Assembly: GCF_016401385.1 (NCBI RefSeq)
Contig: NZ_JAEACF010000002.1
Coordinates: 206,339-270,338 of the forward strand
DNA from: Fictibacillus halophilus
Lineage (GTDB): Bacteria; Bacillota; Bacilli; Bacillales; Fictibacillaceae
Direction of reading: 5' to 3'
DNA: 64,000 bases
A program made the position numbers and the translations under genes. The notes below the pieces were generated by a model. That model did no database searches. It was not told the DNA's origin and worked only from the letters and a program-made list of their open reading frames with translations. This document shows positions 17,703-27,400 of this stretch, one piece after another. Each line of letters begins with the position of its first letter. Positions within the stretch are counted from its first letter, which is position 1.

Positions 17703-17845
17703 TTAAAGGATTTCTTTCATTTTTTGTAGAATTATACATTTAAAGCAGCTTAGGTAATGAACAAGCTTCATCTCTTTATTGACTCGCATATATAAGTAAC
17801 AACAAACGGTAACGAGTCACATCACTATTTTAAGGAGGTGCTTCT

Positions 17846-18058
17846 ATGTTTTGGCTATACATTTTAGGACCTGTAGCCGCGGTATTCTTACTAGCCGCAA
17901 TCGTAAACTGGAGAACAAGGCTAAAGTACAGAAGATACAACTACAAATACGAGCTTGAAGAGCATGTTAGTGATCAAAACAAGATCAACAATGCAGCAGC
18001 CTGGAACGCTTCCCAACATAATCACCACTCCGGCGGTGGCGGTGGTGGAGGATTATAA
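17846..18058 (+). CDS. Small single-pass membrane protein with Gly-rich tail
   Basis: A 70-residue product read from an ATG after the strong site AAGGAGGTG. Residues ~3-23 form one membrane helix (MFWLYILGPVAAVFLLAAIV), followed by a basic stretch RTRLKYRRYNYKY, so the tail should be cytoplasmic. The C terminus is HNHHSGGGGGGGL, seven glycines after a His cluster that could bind metal. I do not recognise a named family. The ribosome site and a terminator right after the stop make it a real gene. Confidence 0.8.
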   Translation: MFWLYILGPVAAVFLLAAIVNWRTRLKYRRYNYKYELEEHVSDQNKINNAAAWNASQHNHHSGGGGGGGL

Positions 18059-18092
18059 AAGACAGGGTCTCATTCCTGTCTTTTTTATTTAT
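18056..18092 (+). terminator. Terminator of small membrane protein gene
   Basis: AAAAGACAGG/CCTGTCTTTT arms with an 8-base loop and TTTATTTATTT after. The next gene's AGGAGG site begins within 10 bases of it. Confidence 0.85.
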
Positions 18093-18105
18093 TTAGGAGG
18101 TTAAT

Positions 18106-18948
18106 ATGACACATACAATCGGTATTTCTGGCAGTACCATCATGTCTGATGAAACAAAATTCAACGATCTGTTTCGAGATCAAGAACAGATCACACATAT
18201 TGAGATTGGAGAATTTGAAAACGAAGAAGCCTTTCAAAGATTTCTCACACTTCTAAAGACAAGCAATAAAACGTTTGGCATCCACTCTCCCATCTATAGA
18301 AACGGAAGTAAATATGATCTATTAGAGAAGTTTCAATATGCACCTGAACAAGCATGGACCTTGTTCGAAAAGGAAATTCAGCGTCTCGTTAAGTTAGGCA
18401 CTCAGTATATCCTTGTTCATTTTCCTTATTTTCAAGGAAGTGCCCAAAATCCGGATACCTTAATTGAGCAGGGGCTAAAACGATTATCTGAGCTGCAGCA
18501 AACATACAACTTGCCAATCGTCTGCGAACCAAAGCTTGGATTGGATCAATCGCCAAAAGGAATTGAGTACCTAAATGCTTTCCCTATCTCATTATGGGAA
18601 AAATACGGACTCAAGCTGTGCATTGATATTGGTGATTACCTATTAGCTGCTGATGAACAAGCTCTAAGCATGATTCAAAAATGGAAAGATCACATAAAAG
18701 TTGTACATCTTCATAACATTGAGTTTATTGATGATAAATACATATGGGTCCCTATCCATCCATCACATGAAGATGACGGAAAACATTATTCCATTAATGA
18801 AATTCTCCATGTTTTATCAGGATACCGTGATCTTATTTGGGTGCTCGAACACACCCCTCACTCAAATCCTTCTCAAACATTTATTCAAGAAGGAATCAAC
18901 TGGTTGGCAGATGATGTATTAAAAAATAATCTTTCTAAAAAATACTGA
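18106..18948 (+). CDS. Sugar isomerase/epimerase-like TIM-barrel protein
   Basis: A 280-residue cytoplasmic protein of the xylose-isomerase-like / AP endonuclease 2 TIM-barrel superfamily. Strand-end residues that usually bind the divalent metal are visible: FGIHSPIYR, LVHFPYF, IVCEPKLG, LCIDIGDY, VVHLHNIE and WVLEHT supply His, Glu and Asp ligands in the right order. Start ATG after TTAGGAGG. Family members act on sugars, sugar phosphates or abasic DNA, and nothing here picks one. It precedes the peptide-type ABC genes on the same strand but has its own terminator. Confidence 0.78.
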   Translation: MTHTIGISGSTIMSDETKFNDLFRDQEQITHIEIGEFENEEAFQRFLTLLKTSNKTFGIHSPIYRNGSKYDLLEKFQYAPEQAWTLFEKEIQRLVKLGTQYILVHFPYFQGSAQNPDTLIEQGLKRLSELQQTYNLPIVCEPKLGLDQSPKGIEYLNAFPISLWEKYGLKLCIDIGDYLLAADEQALSMIQKWKDHIKVVHLHNIEFIDDKYIWVPIHPSHEDDGKHYSINEILHVLSGYRDLIWVLEHTPHSNPSQTFIQEGINWLADDVLKNNLSKKY

Positions 18949-18970
18949 ATTTATTTTAGTATTTTTTTAT
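18935..18970 (+). terminator. Terminator of TIM-barrel gene
   Basis: AAAAAATACT/AGTATTTTTT arms that overlap the stop codon, with the T run in the 3' arm. Confidence 0.8.
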
Positions 18971-19120
18971 TTTCATAACTATTAAATCTATTACTTTATG
19001 CGAACAAAGCAAGGTTGGAAATTTCATACAGAATGTTATACCAAAGACATGTCAATTCGTTTACAATTATTACATACAGATTATTCTGTTAACTATCGCT
19101 ACAAAAAAAGAGGTGTATAT

Positions 19121-19939
19121 ATGAACTTTTCATTTACTAGTTATTTGAGGAGGCTTCGATCGATCTTAATCGGCGTTTTGATTATCAGCTTTCTTCCTTC
19201 TATCTTTTTTGGAATCGCACCACTGCAAAGCATGAAGCTTTGGGAGTATACCATCGAAAATCGAAAATACAGTCTTTTCCCTGATATTTTTGATAAGTTT
19301 TTTTACTCGATGACGATTTTCTTTACGGCACTGCTTCTAGGTCTCCTAGTAGCGTTATTGCTCACGTTCTTAGCAACACTGCTGCCAAGACCATTAAAAC
19401 GTGCTGTCTATGGTTTTTTAACACTATTAGAATCTTTGCCAGATCTTTTTATCGTTATCGCGTTACAAGTTTCTGCGGTATATATCTTTAAGAAGACCGG
19501 ATTATTAATCGCGAACGTGTCTGGTGTCTATGATAACCGCATCTACTTTTTTCCGATTCTAACACTCTCTGTCCTGCCAACGATTCAACTCTTTAAGATT
19601 ACCTTTCTATTAATGAAAGAAGAACAAAACAAACCATACATAACCGTAGCACGAGCGATGGGACTCGGAAACCTCTATATCACGCTCAATCATGTGTTTC
19701 GTAATATCATGACCAGTCTCTTTCAATATTCCAAGACCATCTTTGTTTTCATGCTTTCGAACTTATTCATTCTAGAATACGTCTTTAACTTGAACGGAAT
19801 CATGACCATCATGCTGAACACGCAAGGTGTTTCTTTTATTATAACGGTCTTGTTTATCGCGATTCCTTTCTCCTTTCTTTTTGAGGTCATGGAATCATAC
19901 CGCGGAGGCTTAAACGTACAAAAGGAGGATGCAGCATGA
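19121..19939 (+). CDS. Oligopeptide/nickel-type ABC transporter permease (OppB-like)
   Basis: First membrane subunit of an Opp/Dpp-family transporter. 272 residues with six predicted membrane segments and the ATPase-docking loop ARAMGLGNLYITLNHVF. The open frame continues upstream to 18998, but the ATG at 19121 follows AGAGGTG and the preceding 41 codons look non-coding, so I start here. A plausible minus-free promoter, TTGGAA-16-TATACC, lies near 19015-19042. The gene starts a four-gene operon (two permeases, two ATPases) that lacks a substrate-binding protein gene. Confidence 0.82.
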   Translation: MNFSFTSYLRRLRSILIGVLIISFLPSIFFGIAPLQSMKLWEYTIENRKYSLFPDIFDKFFYSMTIFFTALLLGLLVALLLTFLATLLPRPLKRAVYGFLTLLESLPDLFIVIALQVSAVYIFKKTGLLIANVSGVYDNRIYFFPILTLSVLPTIQLFKITFLLMKEEQNKPYITVARAMGLGNLYITLNHVFRNIMTSLFQYSKTIFVFMLSNLFILEYVFNLNGIMTIMLNTQGVSFIITVLFIAIPFSFLFEVMESYRGGLNVQKEDAA

Positions 19940-20856
19940 TCGTTCGATTGCTTAAACAGCCGCAGTTCTTAATCGGGTTTCTATTTATCGTGAGTTTAAT
20001 TTTATTAAGCTTCTTTTATCCTTCCGTCATGGATGTTCAGAAGGAATCTAAGTTTCTATATGACGAGAATGAAGTCATCGTTGGTGTAGCACCTTTCTCT
20101 CCAAAAGACATGCCTCCTTTTGGAACGGATATGAACGGAAAGCACTTATTGTATCTTGTTTTAGAAGGTGCAAAGTATACGATCCTAATTACTTTAATTA
20201 TCGCTTTTCTTAGAATTTTCTTCGCCCTTTTCTTTTCCTTGTTTCATAGAAAATCGAAGAGTACATTCTTTGACGATATCGTACAAGCTACCCTCTATAT
20301 TCCAACAGCGATCTTAGCTTATATGTTCATGGTTCCGCTCTTTGTGAAAGACGCTACTGAACCGATGGGCATGATGACTCTTATTGTCGTGCAATGCTTG
20401 ATACTTGTTGGTATCGGAGTGCCGCCGTTAGTATCAACCTTTTCTGAAGAGATTCGCTCGATCCTAGCAAAAGACTATATCGTCAGTACATTTTCATTAG
20501 GATCGAAAAAGCCGTATGTCTTTTACAAACATGTTTTGCCTGAACTCAGCTCTAAACTATTGCTTCTCTTTGCTCAGCAAGCTATTCAAACATTAATCCT
20601 ATTAGCGCACTTAGGCGTTCTTGCCGTTTTTATCGGTGGATCAAAAACGGTTATGATGGGCGATATCTTCAACTTAACGCCAGCTACCATATCATTGAGC
20701 GGAGAATGGGCTGGAATCATCGGCCAATCGTATCAAAAACTCTTAACGGCGCCTTGGATTATTTTAGTGCCGCTATCCTTCTTTGCTTTTACGATTTTCT
20801 CGATCAATCTCATGATACAAGGTATACAGAACAGCCTCGAATCTAACAAATCATAA
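19936..20856 (+). CDS. Oligopeptide-type ABC transporter permease (OppC-like)
   Basis: Second membrane subunit, 306 residues. After the first helix comes an extracytoplasmic loop ending PFGTDMNGKHLLYLVLEGAKYT, the counterpart of the LGTDxxGRD signature of OppC/DppC proteins, then five more helices. The ATG overlaps the stop of the previous gene by four bases, and the EAA-like docking loop is TFSLGSKKPYVFYKHVLP. Divergent from textbook OppC but clearly the same fold. Confidence 0.82.
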   Translation: MIVRLLKQPQFLIGFLFIVSLILLSFFYPSVMDVQKESKFLYDENEVIVGVAPFSPKDMPPFGTDMNGKHLLYLVLEGAKYTILITLIIAFLRIFFALFFSLFHRKSKSTFFDDIVQATLYIPTAILAYMFMVPLFVKDATEPMGMMTLIVVQCLILVGIGVPPLVSTFSEEIRSILAKDYIVSTFSLGSKKPYVFYKHVLPELSSKLLLLFAQQAIQTLILLAHLGVLAVFIGGSKTVMMGDIFNLTPATISLSGEWAGIIGQSYQKLLTAPWIILVPLSFFAFTIFSINLMIQGIQNSLESNKS

Positions 20857-20870
20857 GTGAGGTGTGAAAC

Positions 20871-21851
20871 ATGTCTAACAGGCTTTTAGAAATAAACAAT
20901 CTAAACATATCGTTTGGTAGTGGAAAGAACGTGTTTAACGCGGTTACAGATATAAGTCTCTCCGTTAGTACTGGACAGACTGCCGCTCTTATCGGCGAAT
21001 CGGGTTCTGGGAAAAGTGTCACTTCCCTATCTGTCCTGAAACTTCTACCAGCTAACGGACGAGCAGAATCAGGCTCTATACGTTTTGACGATAAAGAAAT
21101 TTTGCAGATGACAGAAAAAGAGATGCAAAAAATAAGAGGCAACGAGATCTCCATGATCTTTCAGGACGCGATCGCCTCACTGAATCCAGCTATGAAGGTG
21201 GGTGTTCAGATTACAGAAGGCTTGAAATATCATAAACAGATGCCGAAATCAGAGCTCAGAACAGTTGCCCTCACGCTCCTTGAACAAGTAGGTTTCCATA
21301 ATCCAGCACACATTTTTGATCAATATCCTTCTCAGCTGTCAGGAGGCATGAAACAGCGTATCTTAATCGCAATGGCCATCTCCTGTAGACCTAAACTGAT
21401 TATCGCGGATGAACCAACGACCGCGTTAGACGTAACGATTCAAAGGCAGGTATTGGATTTAATCGCTGATTATAAAATACGTGAAGACGCTTCTGTTTTA
21501 ATGATCACACATGATTTTGGTGTTGTAGCAGAATATGCTGATTGGGTGTATGTCATGTTCGGAGGACGAATCGTAGAATCAGGAGATGTGTTTACGATAT
21601 TTAATAATCCGATCCACCCTTATACCAAAGGCTTGATCGGCTGCATCCCAAGTTTAGAGAGCGATGGCGATCGTTTAAAGAGTGTTTACGATTATTCGTT
21701 TGAAGAAGCAGGATACAAGGGAAGAAAATTCGCACCAGAGACTTATTCCATGGAAAGCAAAGTCTATCATGCCCCGTCCTCTCTAATAGAAGTGGAACCA
21801 GGTCATTATGTTCGTCTTTTTGATGAGAGTGAGGTGACGATCGTTGGATAA
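20871..21851 (+). CDS. Oligopeptide-type ABC transporter ATP-binding protein (OppD-like)
   Basis: One of the paired ATPases, 326 residues. Walker A GESGSGKS (about 43), Q-loop IFQDAIASLNP, signature LSGGMKQR, Walker B LIIADEPTTALDV and the switch His in ITHDFG are intact. The Opp-type C-terminal extension after HPYTKGLIG is present, but the cysteine cluster often seen there (CPFHPRC-like) is missing; instead it ends with EVEPGHYVRL. ATG after GTGAGGTG, 15 bases downstream of the permease. Confidence 0.88.
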   Translation: MSNRLLEINNLNISFGSGKNVFNAVTDISLSVSTGQTAALIGESGSGKSVTSLSVLKLLPANGRAESGSIRFDDKEILQMTEKEMQKIRGNEISMIFQDAIASLNPAMKVGVQITEGLKYHKQMPKSELRTVALTLLEQVGFHNPAHIFDQYPSQLSGGMKQRILIAMAISCRPKLIIADEPTTALDVTIQRQVLDLIADYKIREDASVLMITHDFGVVAEYADWVYVMFGGRIVESGDVFTIFNNPIHPYTKGLIGCIPSLESDGDRLKSVYDYSFEEAGYKGRKFAPETYSMESKVYHAPSSLIEVEPGHYVRLFDESEVTIVG

Positions 21852-22773
21852 ACATTTGATAAGTATACAAAACCTTTCAAAGTACTTTGTGACGAAAACG
21901 GGGACCCATAAAGCAATCGATGGAATCACACTCGATATTTTTAAAGGCGAAACGTTAGGAATCGTTGGGGAATCTGGATCTGGTAAAACGACCCTCGGAC
22001 GAACGATCATGCGACTGTATGAACCAGAGCACGGAAACATTACGTTTGATGGCCTGGACATCACACATATGCCTGAAAAAAAGTTGCGGCCATACCGCAA
22101 AGAATTTCAGATGATCTTTCAAAATCCTTATGAGTCACTCAGCCCTCGTTTAACGGTCGGGGAAATTTTAGAAGAACCGCTTGTTATTCAGAAAATGTTA
22201 AGCAAAGAAGAGCGTACGAAGAAAGCGTACAGTCTATTGGAAAAGGTCGGATTGCCGAAGACTTCTTATCTAAAAAAAATTCACGAATTCTCCGGTGGAC
22301 AGCGTCAGAGAATCGGAATTGCTCGTGCACTGATGCTAGATCCTAAGTTTATTATTGCAGATGAACCTGTCTCGGCCCTCGATGTATCTGTTCAAGCGCA
22401 AGTGTTGAATCTATTAAAAGATCTTCAGTCCGAACTAGACCTAACGTGTTTGTTCATCTCACATGATCTTGGCGTGGTTCATTATATGAGTGACCGTGTA
22501 GCCGTCATGTACCTTGGCCATCTGATCGAATTGGCACCAAAAGATGAATTGTACCGAAATCCGATCCACCCTTATACGAAATCTCTTTTATCATCTATTC
22601 CAATCTCAGACCCTGAGCGTCGGAATGCATACAGAGAACCTATCATTCTGCCAGAGAAACCGCTCTATCCTCCACAGTTGATTCATGTTGGTAACGAGCA
22701 TTACGTATCTGCGAACATGATCAATATTAAAGAGTTTGAGATTGAGAATGATAGAAAACTAATCCGTAATTGA
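21844..22773 (+). CDS. Oligopeptide-type ABC transporter ATP-binding protein (OppF-like)
   Basis: The second ATPase, 309 residues, starting at a TTG that overlaps the previous gene by eight bases; AGGTGACGATCG is its ribosome site. Walker A GESGSGKTT, FSGGQRQR signature, FIIADEPVSALDV and SHDLGVV are intact. The tail has HPYTKSLLS and then HVGNEHYVSA, echoing the GHYV element at the end of its partner and again lacking cysteines. Together with the two permeases this makes a complete membrane complex whose receptor must be encoded elsewhere, if it is an importer at all. Confidence 0.88.
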   Translation: MDKHLISIQNLSKYFVTKTGTHKAIDGITLDIFKGETLGIVGESGSGKTTLGRTIMRLYEPEHGNITFDGLDITHMPEKKLRPYRKEFQMIFQNPYESLSPRLTVGEILEEPLVIQKMLSKEERTKKAYSLLEKVGLPKTSYLKKIHEFSGGQRQRIGIARALMLDPKFIIADEPVSALDVSVQAQVLNLLKDLQSELDLTCLFISHDLGVVHYMSDRVAVMYLGHLIELAPKDELYRNPIHPYTKSLLSSIPISDPERRNAYREPIILPEKPLYPPQLIHVGNEHYVSANMINIKEFEIENDRKLIRN

Positions 22774-22778
22774 GTGAT

Positions 22779-22818
22779 TTAAAAAGAGACTGCCCTAAAT
22801 GAGCAGTCTCCTTTTTTA
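22779..22818. terminator. Bidirectional terminator between OppF-like gene and membrane protein gene
   Basis: GAGACTGC/GCAGTCTC arms flanked by A and T runs on both strands, so it can serve the plus-strand ABC operon and the convergent minus-strand gene. Confidence 0.88.
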
Positions 22819-22828
22819 GGCCAAATTA

Positions 22829-23335
22829 TCATTTTCGCAAAATCACAAACATACTCACACTCATCGCTCCTATAGAAAAAATAGACGCAATGATGACACC
22901 GATCCATGCCATGAATAGGTCGTCTCCTGGAAAAGCGGGTTCCAGCGTTGCATAATACCAAAAAATCCATCCTAAGAAAAAGAGAAAAAACGCGCTCCCA
23001 ATGAACGTCATCTTCACCTTATCCTTCCACGATCCCCTCCACACTTCAGAAAAGATCACCCATGTAAAAAGACTAAGCGGTATGCACATCAATAACCCCG
23101 CCATAGCACCATAAGGAAGAAAGAAAAGAATAACAAAAGCTAGTGCGAATAGTGCTGCGTTTGCCACGAATAAAGTTATACCTGCTTGCCAATAGTTCGC
23201 ACTCATAGGATATTCCTTCAATTTATACGTAATGTTTCTTACAATGCCAATAGAGGCAACATCCCTTTGTTTTGTAATAAGGATTAATGTAAAAACAATT
23301 CCAGCTAACAATAAAACTGTCAAATAAACACCCAC
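22829..23335 (-). CDS. Uncharacterised polytopic membrane protein
   Basis: 168 residues with about five hydrophobic segments: an N-terminal helix, a short cytoplasmic part (TKQRDVASIGIVRNITYKLK), then four helices ending at VILRK. No family recognised and no polar catalytic cluster. The first in-frame start is a GTG at 23335 with only a weak site; a TTG four codons in, after GTGGGTG, is an alternative. Single gene, convergent with the ABC operon. Confidence 0.65.
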   Translation of the reverse strand: MGVYLTVLLLAGIVFTLILITKQRDVASIGIVRNITYKLKEYPMSANYWQAGITLFVANAALFALAFVILFFLPYGAMAGLLMCIPLSLFTWVIFSEVWRGSWKDKVKMTFIGSAFFLFFLGWIFWYYATLEPAFPGDDLFMAWIGVIIASIFSIGAMSVSMFVILRK

Positions 23336-23425
23336 TTTTTTACAATAAATTAGTCTTATATTATCATTAAAGTAGAGAACTAGAATATAGCTATTTGGTA
23401 GGAGACGTAAAAGGAGGCGCCATCG

Positions 23426-24388
23426 ATGTTTGAACTATTTTTATTATTTTTTGCCATTGCCGTAATTGCTCCCCTTGTTATTAAATATACGACTAAACCG
23501 AACTATCAAAAGGTTGCAGAAAAAACGGAACTGCCACCGAACTTGGGGATTCGTGAAGATTTACATTTACAAAAAAGTGTAAGGAACATGGAGAAAGCTC
23601 TCCCTCGTGAGTTTAAAGAAAAAATAAAGCGCAGATATCTTTCAGAACACCCGAAGGCAACCGAAGCCTACTTTGAAGTTGTATTTTATGAGCTTCAACG
23701 CTTCTTTATCATGTGTTCACTTTTAAATAATGTACCTATGTTCAGTAAAAAGGTCGATGACATCTGGCACGAGATGCTAATGTATACGAAGGAATATGAA
23801 AAATTTTCTGCCGAACTTTGCGGTGAGCACATTCATCATGCTCCTAATGATGTTGTAGAACCCGATCCACATGGAAGAGCTTGGTTTGATTTTTTGTACG
23901 CAAAACTTTTTACGTTTACTGATTTTACACATATCGCTTGGGGTAGTTTCTTTCAAAATCCTCTACACTACGGATTTTTACAAGAGCTGAACTCACTATC
24001 TATTGAAGAGTTAAGTAAAAAATACTTTAGAGAAACAGCAAATAAAGAAACCGTTACTGCTCTGCTCACAAAAATTAAAGGAGACATAAAGCGTGTATCG
24101 CATGATAAAAATCCTTATACTGGATTAAAGGTTTCGCCACATTCAATAGATAGTGCACCGATCTTAGCTGGCGCGATGCTTTATTATTCCTATAATCATT
24201 ACGAAGACTATGACATGCACATGGCTAAGTTAAGTCCCGCTTCTAACTATTACTCAGGTAACACGACCGCTTGTGGAAGTGGTTGTGGAAACCACCGTAA
24301 CGACAACGGCGGACATGACAGCAGCTGCAGCAGTGATAGCGGCAGTAGCTGTGGAAGCAGTTGCGGCAGTGGATGCGGAAGTAGTTAA
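23426..24388 (+). CDS. Membrane-anchored glycine-rich-domain (DUF1399/GRDP-like) protein with Cys-Ser-Gly tail
   Basis: 320 residues. One membrane anchor (1-20), a soluble region in which VDDIWHEMLMYTKEYEKF resembles the VDxIWHxH...Y..F motif of glycine-rich-domain proteins, and HIHHAPND after it. From about residue 278 the tail is CGSGCGNHRNDNGG then repeated SSCGSSCGSGCG, with eight cysteines in about 40 residues. ATG after AAGGAGG. The tail could bind metal or form disulfides if outside. The family is uncharacterised in bacteria and the match rests on the IWH motif, so I am moderately sure. Confidence 0.6.
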   Translation: MFELFLLFFAIAVIAPLVIKYTTKPNYQKVAEKTELPPNLGIREDLHLQKSVRNMEKALPREFKEKIKRRYLSEHPKATEAYFEVVFYELQRFFIMCSLLNNVPMFSKKVDDIWHEMLMYTKEYEKFSAELCGEHIHHAPNDVVEPDPHGRAWFDFLYAKLFTFTDFTHIAWGSFFQNPLHYGFLQELNSLSIEELSKKYFRETANKETVTALLTKIKGDIKRVSHDKNPYTGLKVSPHSIDSAPILAGAMLYYSYNHYEDYDMHMAKLSPASNYYSGNTTACGSGCGNHRNDNGGHDSSCSSDSGSSCGSSCGSGCGSS

Positions 24389-24412
24389 AGCCTAGCATTA
24401 CACTCTAAATAA

Positions 24413-24460
24413 AAGCAAAAGCCCTGCAAGTGATTCAACATCACTTTGCAGGGCTTTCTT
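24413..24460. terminator. Strong bidirectional terminator between GRDP-like gene and swrC
   Basis: AAAAGCCCTGCAAGTGAT pairs with ATCACTTTGCAGGGCTTT around a 5-base loop. A and T runs flank it on both strands, so it stops both convergent genes. Confidence 0.92.
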
Positions 24461-24461
24461 C

Positions 24462-27400
24462 TTAATTCTCTTCTACTTCTTTACGATTCTTTTTAAAGAT
24501 TTTGGAGAGGACTTCATACACGATTGGCACGATGATCAGCGTCAATAGTGTAGAACTCGCTAATCCTCCGATTACGGTAACGCCAAGGCCTTTTGAAATC
24601 AGTCCGCCGCCACCTGAGCCAACCGCCAACGGAATCAATGCTCCGATTGTAGCAATAGCTGTCATCAAGATCGGACGAAGACGTGTTGCTCCTGCTTCTA
24701 GGATCGCATCACGCATACTCATTCCTTCACGTTCCATATGAATGATTCGGTCTACAAGTACGATGGCATTTGTTACAACGATACCGATCAACATTAATAG
24801 CCCCATCATTACGGATACGGAGATGGTTTCACCTGCAATCAATAGACCTACAAATGAACCAATTACAGCAAATGGAAGTGAGAACAGGATCGCAAATGGT
24901 GCGACACCTTCACGGAAGGTTACGACAAGTATGAAATACACGATCGCGATCGCCGCAAGCATAGCCGCTCCAAGCTGTGTAAAGGTTTCGTTCATATCAG
25001 CCTGAACACCCGCCACTCCAACTGTAACTCCTTTTGGCATATCCAGTTTATCGATGTCTTTTTGGACTTCCGAAGTGGCTTTGGACATATCATCGCCCAA
25101 TGCCTTACCAGACACGGTAGCATAATACTCCCCTTTACTTCGGGCAAGGGTATTAAGTGTTGTTCCTTTTTCAACCGTAACGAGCTCAGATAACGGCATT
25201 GTCGTGCCTAGAGCTGTTGGTACCTGTCTTGCTAAAATATCATCTACAGACTTAGGTTGTTTCGTTTGCTCCTGCTGAACGATAACGTCTAGTGTATCTC
25301 CATCTTTTTCGATCGTCGTTAAGACATCATCCGCTTTCATCGGATTGAGCATCATCACGATCTGACCTGTTGTTAGTCCATATTTTAGAATCTCATTCTG
25401 ATCGACGTTAAACGTATGCTCGACGAACGCATCCTTCGCGCTTGAAGTAACATCCTCTAACTGATCGTTCTTCTTCATGGCGTCTTCAGCCATCTTTACC
25501 GCTTTATTGAGTTTATTCAAATCTTCACTGTAGAACGTATAGCTGACTTCATTTTCAGCTCCTGTTGATGCAGCGAAGTTCTGACTCTTCCATTCGCCTG
25601 ATTGACCAAGGTCAGCGACATAGTCTTCTATTTCATTTCGCACTTCTGGGAAGTTTTCCATTTCTGGATCAAAGATGAGGTACATGAGTGCCCCGCCTTC
25701 TCCTCCACCGGCCATAGCCATCATTGGATCTGCGTTATCTGAAACAGAGATTTGAACGATATCAATATAATCACGTTTTAGCATCTTTTCTTCTAATGCC
25801 TCAACGTTTTTCAATGTTTCTTCTTTAAGCTCCCCAGCTTTTGGTGTGTATGTTAAGTACATCACTTTGTCTTCTTCACTGCCCATGAAGCTGAAACCGA
25901 TGATAGGCGTTAAAGCTAAACTTCCTGCAAGTAAAAGAACTGCCAAGATAGAAGTGATAATTTTATGATTAAGAGATTTATTAAGAATCCCTTTATACCA
26001 TTTTGCTAATTTACCCGTTTCTTTATGGCTGCTTTCTTTCTTTTCGCTATACAGCTTCTTTTTAAACAAAAAGTGTGATAATGCTGGAACGATTGTTATG
26101 GCAACAATGAGAGATGCCCCAAGCGCAAATGTCATCGTTAACGCGAAAGGCGCGAACAGTTCGCCTACCATACCACCCACAAAGATAAGCGGAGCGAATA
26201 CCGCAACCGTTACGAGTGTGGAAGAAAGGATCGGCTTGAACATCTCAATCGTTGCTTCTCTTATTAACGCACGTCCGTTTAATTTTTCTTCTTTCAAATG
26301 CAGTCGTCGATAAATATTTTCTACGACAACGATAGAGTCATCGATTACACGACCGATCGCAACCGTAATCGCCCCTAGTGTCATGATGTTCAACGTGATA
26401 TCCATCCAGTTAAGCACCAATAACGCCATGAAGATTGAAACTGGGATAGAGATGATTGAAATGATCGTCGATTTAAAATCACGAAGGAATAACAGAATGA
26501 TCAGCACGGCAATCAATCCGCCAAACAATGCTTTTTCAATCATGGTTGCTACTGAATCTTCAATCGGTTTTCCTTGGTCGAGTGACACATCAATAACAAG
26601 ACCATCTACTTTTGATTTTTCTTCTTTAATCAGTTCTTTTACACCATTCACGACATCAACGGTGTTGGCTTGCTGCTCTTTCACGATTTGAATGGCAATC
26701 GCTTCATCTCCGTTTGTTCGAGAAACGGATTCCACTTTACCAACCGTTTTGATATCCGCAATCTCACTAAGCTTCACAAATGGTGTTGGGTTTGTTGCAG
26801 ATGGTGTTACCGGAATCATCATGTTCTTCAGTTCATCCGAAGTCATGAACTTTCCATCAACGGCAACTGCTTCTTCCCCTTTTTCAAACTCATACAGTCC
26901 TAATGAAACAGCCATGTTGCTTGCTTGAATCATTTCTTTTACTTTATCTTCTGTGAGATCATACTGTGTCATCTTATCTTTTTTATATGTAAGATCCACT
27001 TCTTCAATGTGCTGCCCCGTAATTTTCGCGGATGCCACACCATCGATTTTCTCGATCTTAGGAAGAATAATCTCTTCAACTGTTGAAGTTAATTCAACGA
27101 TATCCTCTTTCGTACTACTTACACTGAGTGCTGCAACAGGCATCATATTCATGCTGATCGCTGTTACAGTCGGCTCCTCAGCTGTTTCTGGCAACTCGAC
27201 TGCATCCAGTGCAGATTGGAGCTCACGTTTTGCCTCGTCCATGTCTATACCGTATTCGTACTCCACTTGGAGATTAGACATGTTCGAATAAGAATTCGAG
27301 TACACAGCTTTAACATCTTCAAGTCCTTCTACCGCTTTTTCGATCGGCATCGAAACATCTTCCATTACTTTCTCTGGAGTAGCTCCAGGATAAACGTCCA

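Noticed and set aside
26953..27291. Plus-strand frames inside swrC and other large genes
   Set aside because: They are complementary-strand shadows without ribosome sites; the minus-strand protein is intact and well conserved.
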